Source: an uncultured Verrucomicrobiota bacterium (GTDB lineage: Bacteria > Verrucomicrobiota > Verrucomicrobiia > Opitutales > Opitutaceae). Taken from it: a stretch of 64,000 bases of DNA. A program made the position numbers and the translations under genes. Under the pieces are notes generated by a model. It worked only from the letters and a program-made list of their open reading frames with translations. It was not told the DNA's origin and ran no database searches. This document shows positions 61,034-64,000 of this stretch, piece after piece (the stretch's first letter is position 1; each line of letters opens with the position of its first letter). The DNA is taken from contig CAJXQX010000011.1 of the NCBI GenBank assembly GCA_913058185.1, forward strand, positions 1 to 64,000, written 5' to 3'.

Positions 61034-62358
61034 GCACCCCTGCTTCACCGTCCGCCGAACCCTCTTCGGAACAATCTGCTTCTGCTACCCGGCAGACGAT
61101 GGACCATCTATTTCGGCACGAGTATGCGCGACTCGTGGCGATCCTCACCCGCCAGTTGGGCTCAGCCCGATTGCCCCTCGTCGAGGATGTCGTGCAGGAC
61201 GCCCTCCTCCGCGCGGCGCAGGTCTGGCCGTGTCGCGGACTGCCCGCCAACCCGACGGCATGGCTGCTCACCACGGCCCGTAATCGAGCCCGCGATATCT
61301 GCCGGCGCGATCAAAGGTGGAGAGGCTCCGAAGCTACGATCAGCCACCTCATCGAGTCCACGGCCGCTCAAGCCGAAGGTGCTGCCGCTGCGACGTTTGA
61401 AAACGAGATCCGCGACGCCGAACTTCGCATGATGTTCGTCTGCTGCCATCCGGACCTTTCTTCCGATGCGCAACTCGCCCTTATTCTCAAAACGCTGGCG
61501 GGATTCGGTGAACAGGAGATCGCGACGGCGTTTCTCGTTTCTCGGGCCACCATCGCCAAACGCCTCGTGCGCGCCCGCAAATTTCTGCGCGATGCAGATG
61601 TCTCCACCGAACTGCCGGTCGAGTCCGAATTGCATGACCGATTGGGCACCGTGCTTCACGCCCTCTATCTACTCTTCAGCGAAGGCTTCGAAGCCTCAAC
61701 CGGCGAACGCGTGATCCGGAACGAACTCTGTCGCGAAGCGGATCGTCTGCTCACGGCCTTGGCTACCTGGGGTCCCGGCGCCAAGCCCGAGACGTTCGCC
61801 CTCGGCGCACTGTTCGCTTTTCATCAAGCCCGCCTTCCGGTTCGCTTGGATTCCGACGGGGATCCTGTCATCCTCGCCGACCAAGATCGCCGCCAATGGG
61901 ACCAAGGGCAACTGCGCCGCGGCATGAAACTACTTTCCGCATCGGCTCAAGGAGAGCGACTTTCCCGCTACCATATCGAAGCCGGGATCGCCGCCTGCCA
62001 CAGTCTCGCCGCTTCCTACGACCAAACCGACTGGCCTCACATTGCAAAACTGTATGGCGATCTAGCCACCATCGCTCCCTCGCCTGCCGTTTCGATCAAC
62101 CGCGCGATCGCCATTGCCCGAGCCGAAGGAGCGGGTTCGGGCCTGCAACATCATGCCACCGATGTGGACGCCGCACTCGTGGACGACTATCACTTGTTCC
62201 ACGCCGCCCGCGCCGATATGCTTAGCGAAATCGGCGACCCCGCCGCCGCTGCTGCCTACAAACGCGCCATTGAACTCGCTCCCCTTGCCGCTGAACGACG
62301 CTCCCTGCGGAGCCGCATCGCAGATCTCTCCAAACCTAGGCGGAAAAACCAAAAATAA
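61030..62358 (+). CDS. ECF42-type RNA polymerase sigma factor with TPR-like extension
   Basis: About 442 residues if begun at TTG 61030, or 419 from ATG 61099 (MDHLFRHEYARLVAILTRQL). Sigma region 2 (LVEDVVQDALLRAAQVWP, NPTAWLLTTARNRARDICRR) and region 4 (GFGEQEIATAFLVSRATIAK) are followed by a long C-terminal domain (about 190-440, DUF6596/TPR-like: ALGALFAFHQARLPVRLDSD, VSINRAIAIARAEGAG). This layout and the adjacent DGPF gene define the ECF42 group, whose C-terminal extension is needed for activity and which lacks a classical anti-sigma factor. The TTG start overlaps the DGPF stop. Confidence 0.9.
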   Translation: MSTPASPSAEPSSEQSASATRQTMDHLFRHEYARLVAILTRQLGSARLPLVEDVVQDALLRAAQVWPCRGLPANPTAWLLTTARNRARDICRRDQRWRGSEATISHLIESTAAQAEGAAAATFENEIRDAELRMMFVCCHPDLSSDAQLALILKTLAGFGEQEIATAFLVSRATIAKRLVRARKFLRDADVSTELPVESELHDRLGTVLHALYLLFSEGFEASTGERVIRNELCREADRLLTALATWGPGAKPETFALGALFAFHQARLPVRLDSDGDPVILADQDRRQWDQGQLRRGMKLLSASAQGERLSRYHIEAGIAACHSLAASYDQTDWPHIAKLYGDLATIAPSPAVSINRAIAIARAEGAGSGLQHHATDVDAALVDDYHLFHAARADMLSEIGDPAAAAAYKRAIELAPLAAERRSLRSRIADLSKPRRKNQK

Positions 62359-62397
62359 GATTTTTTACAAATAATCTGCATTTTCAAGGTCGCACGT

Positions 62398-63270
62398 ATG
62401 AAGCTTCGTTACCCCGCGCTCCTTTTGGTCTCCGCTGCCTTACTACCCCTTTCCAGCCAAGCCCAGTTACTGGCCGATTGGGAAATCATCAAGGGCATCG
62501 ATTACGTGCAAACCTCAGCGACCGACCCCATCGTGAAAACGGGGAATTCCTACTTCTGGGAATCACTCTTCAAGGCAAACGGCGGTGACACGGTGCTAAC
62601 GTCTCCAGCACCGAACACTGCAATTCCGAACGGCACCGGAGGAACCCAGACCCACACCTTCGACTCCGGCGATAGCGAGTGGGGCGCATCGCTCAACAAC
62701 ATCAGCCACGGCGGCCTCGATACGTTGGTGGGCAACGGCACCTTTACGACCAATATCACGTTCGGCACCGCCGGAGCCCAAAGTGGCACACTCAATCTGA
62801 ATACTGACGGCAGTGGTATTGATTATTTCGCCGCCAATCCAAAATTAACCACGCTGACCAACGCAGCATGGTCGGGAGGCAAACTGTATGTCACGGCCGG
62901 CACCATCGCCACCATCGGTTTCAACGGCACGTCGGTCATTGGTTTTACCAACGCCCAGGATGTCATGGATGTCTCCATTGATGGCCAAGGTTCGAAAAAT
63001 CAGACCCCCAAGTTCGGAAGCTTTACCATCGGCTCAAGTGGCGACTTCAATCTGGTTGCCGGCACCTATAAACCAGAGATCGAATACGTGAACTACACGG
63101 ATGTGCATACGAGTAATTTTCCCGGATCCACGGGTAGAGCGGGATTCCTCAACAACGTGCTCGTCGAACTCGTCGTCGTCTCCGCCGTGCCGGAGCCTTC
63201 GTCCTATGCCCTACTCGGCGGCATCATAGCACTCGGCTTTGGAGCCACCCGTCGTCGCCGCACGGCTTGA
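62398..63270 (+). CDS. PEP-CTERM surface protein
   Basis: A 290-residue exported protein: signal peptide MKLRYPALLLVSAALLPLSS, a Gly/Thr/Asn-rich beta-type body with low Cys and charge, and a C-terminal PEP-CTERM sorting tail (AVPEPSSYALLGGIIALGFG then ATRRRRTA). The tail directs processing by an exosortase (EpsH) coupled to exopolysaccharide export. No exosortase gene is in view. Role probably structural at the cell surface or in matrix. Confidence 0.9.
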   Translation: MKLRYPALLLVSAALLPLSSQAQLLADWEIIKGIDYVQTSATDPIVKTGNSYFWESLFKANGGDTVLTSPAPNTAIPNGTGGTQTHTFDSGDSEWGASLNNISHGGLDTLVGNGTFTTNITFGTAGAQSGTLNLNTDGSGIDYFAANPKLTTLTNAAWSGGKLYVTAGTIATIGFNGTSVIGFTNAQDVMDVSIDGQGSKNQTPKFGSFTIGSSGDFNLVAGTYKPEIEYVNYTDVHTSNFPGSTGRAGFLNNVLVELVVVSAVPEPSSYALLGGIIALGFGATRRRRTA

Positions 63271-63510
63271 GTTCAGTCCCGCCAGGATTCGACTCCCGCA
63301 CGGGAGGCATCTGAAGAGACACTCAAGGGCATGGCCGTTCGCAGTGACTGTCATACCTTTTTTATGGACTCTCGATAAAAGAAACGAGACGGGACCACCC
63401 GCAACAGTTGCGCGAAGCCTCGGGAGTGGATGATTGACTGAGGGCTAAATCAAACGTTCGGTCGTGGAGCCTCTTTCACTCGATTCGACCCTTCACTCGT
63501 TTCATTACAC

Positions 63511-64000
63511 ATGAATACCCCTCATCTCTCCCGGCGCGATTTCAGCCGGTCCCTCTTGCTAGCTGGTGCCGGCCTCGCCCTACCGCAACTCCGCGCTGCT
63601 CATCACAAAATTCCCGTTCCCTCCTTGGGCGTGCAGACGGACCTAGCCAACGCAGCCGCCGTCAAAGCAGCGGGTGGATCGTGGATCGGTCTGAGTGTCG
63701 CAGGCTGGCTTCAACCGGATGGGCTCGAGAGCGAATTTCACGCCCGGCTCGAAGAAGCCGCAGCCTCCCCCCTACCCATCTACGCCTGCAACAGCTTCAT
63801 TCGCCGCAAAGACCTGAAATGTAATGGTCCCAACGCCAACCACGACGAGGTCATGGAATATGTGAAGCGGGCCTTCAGCCGCGCCGAGCGGGCCGGCGTC
63901 CGATTCATCACCTTTGGCAGCAGCGGATCACGCCGTCTGCCGGAAGGATACGATTACAATCACGCCCTCGACCAGTTCACCACGTTACTGGGTCGCATGG
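63511..64000 (+). CDS. Tat-exported sugar isomerase/epimerase-like protein, 3' partial
   Basis: ATG 63511 opens a frame that runs off the window (163 codons seen). N-terminus HLSRRDFSRSLLLAGAGLAL is a twin-arginine signal. What follows (IPVPSLGVQTDLANAAAVKA, GSWIGLSVAGWLQPDG, PLPIYACNSFIRRKDL, RAGVRFITFGSSGSRRLPEG) matches the xylose isomerase-like TIM-barrel (AP endonuclease 2 superfamily) common as Tat proteins in PVC bacteria. Confidence 0.85.
   Translation, partial: MNTPHLSRRDFSRSLLLAGAGLALPQLRAAHHKIPVPSLGVQTDLANAAAVKAAGGSWIGLSVAGWLQPDGLESEFHARLEEAAASPLPIYACNSFIRRKDLKCNGPNANHDEVMEYVKRAFSRAERAGVRFITFGSSGSRRLPEGYDYNHALDQFTTLLGRM

Overview
This 64 kb window looks like one end of a draft (probably metagenome or single-isolate) contig from a Verrucomicrobiota bacterium, most likely an Opitutales/Opitutaceae relative. 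The gene content points there: DUF1592 and DUF1552 pairs, PVC-type ThuA/dehydrogenase/CxxCH cytochromes, several formylglycine sulfatases, a verrucomicrobial-style PEP-CTERM protein, Tat-exported sugar isomerase-like proteins and an ECF42-type sigma factor. This is inference from families; no rRNA or tRNA lies in the window. The first 24 bases match the tail of an Illumina Nextera adapter, so position 1 is a contig end carrying untrimmed adapter.

Layout. 1-9.4 kb is housekeeping: a LysM coiled-coil protein, an AEC transporter, a membrane FKBP, a GNAT enzyme, an HExxH peptidase, a YfcE phosphoesterase, YebC, and the classic rpmH-rnpA-yidD-yidC block read leftwards. 9.5-18 kb is secreted catabolism: a sialidase-like protein, two sulfatases, an esterase, a VOC-family pseudogene and a gamma-glutamyltransferase. 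The last two are each broken by one in-frame TAG. 18-20.3 kb holds metX and metW. 20.3-29.8 kb holds a hydrolase and then a cluster of an AraC regulator, a TIM-barrel protein, a cupin, a giant ThuA-dehydrogenase-cytochrome-ThuA protein and a Tm-1-like (UPF0261) protein. The TIM-barrel and Tm-1-like genes correspond to the two halves of plant Tm-1. 30-37.9 kb has an unknown exported protein, a COG4299 acyltransferase-like membrane protein, a hydrolase and the DUF1592/DUF1552 pair. 38-45.7 kb has DUF2911, an LprI-like protein, a lactonase, a sulfatase, a glycerophosphodiesterase, a frameshifted SGNH hydrolase, and a CDP-alcohol phosphatidyltransferase next to a TagD-like cytidylyltransferase. 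45.9-54.5 kb has a PepSY protein flanked by palindromes, a fourth sulfatase, a DUF3472 protein, a 70-residue membrane protein, and an overlapping three-gene operon (propeller protein, Gfo/Idh, orphan NAD-binding half of a dehydrogenase). 54.8-58.3 kb is a deoC-aldehyde dehydrogenase operon with a half-length second dehydrogenase. 58.3-64 kb has a lipoprotein, a second Gfo/Idh, a DGPF protein coupled to an ECF42-like sigma factor, a PEP-CTERM protein and a truncated sugar isomerase-like gene.

The intergenic DNA is unusually rich in small repeats: inverted pairs of GGACGG/CCGTCC hairpins, a second hairpin family with two conserved mismatches, a 37-nt perfect palindrome, a MITE-like element, and short heptamer/hexamer tandem arrays placed just after stop codons or just before start codons. 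No transposase gene is present to explain them. These repeats, the split Tm-1 cluster and the two conserved-Trp-to-TAG lesions are the most unusual things in the window.
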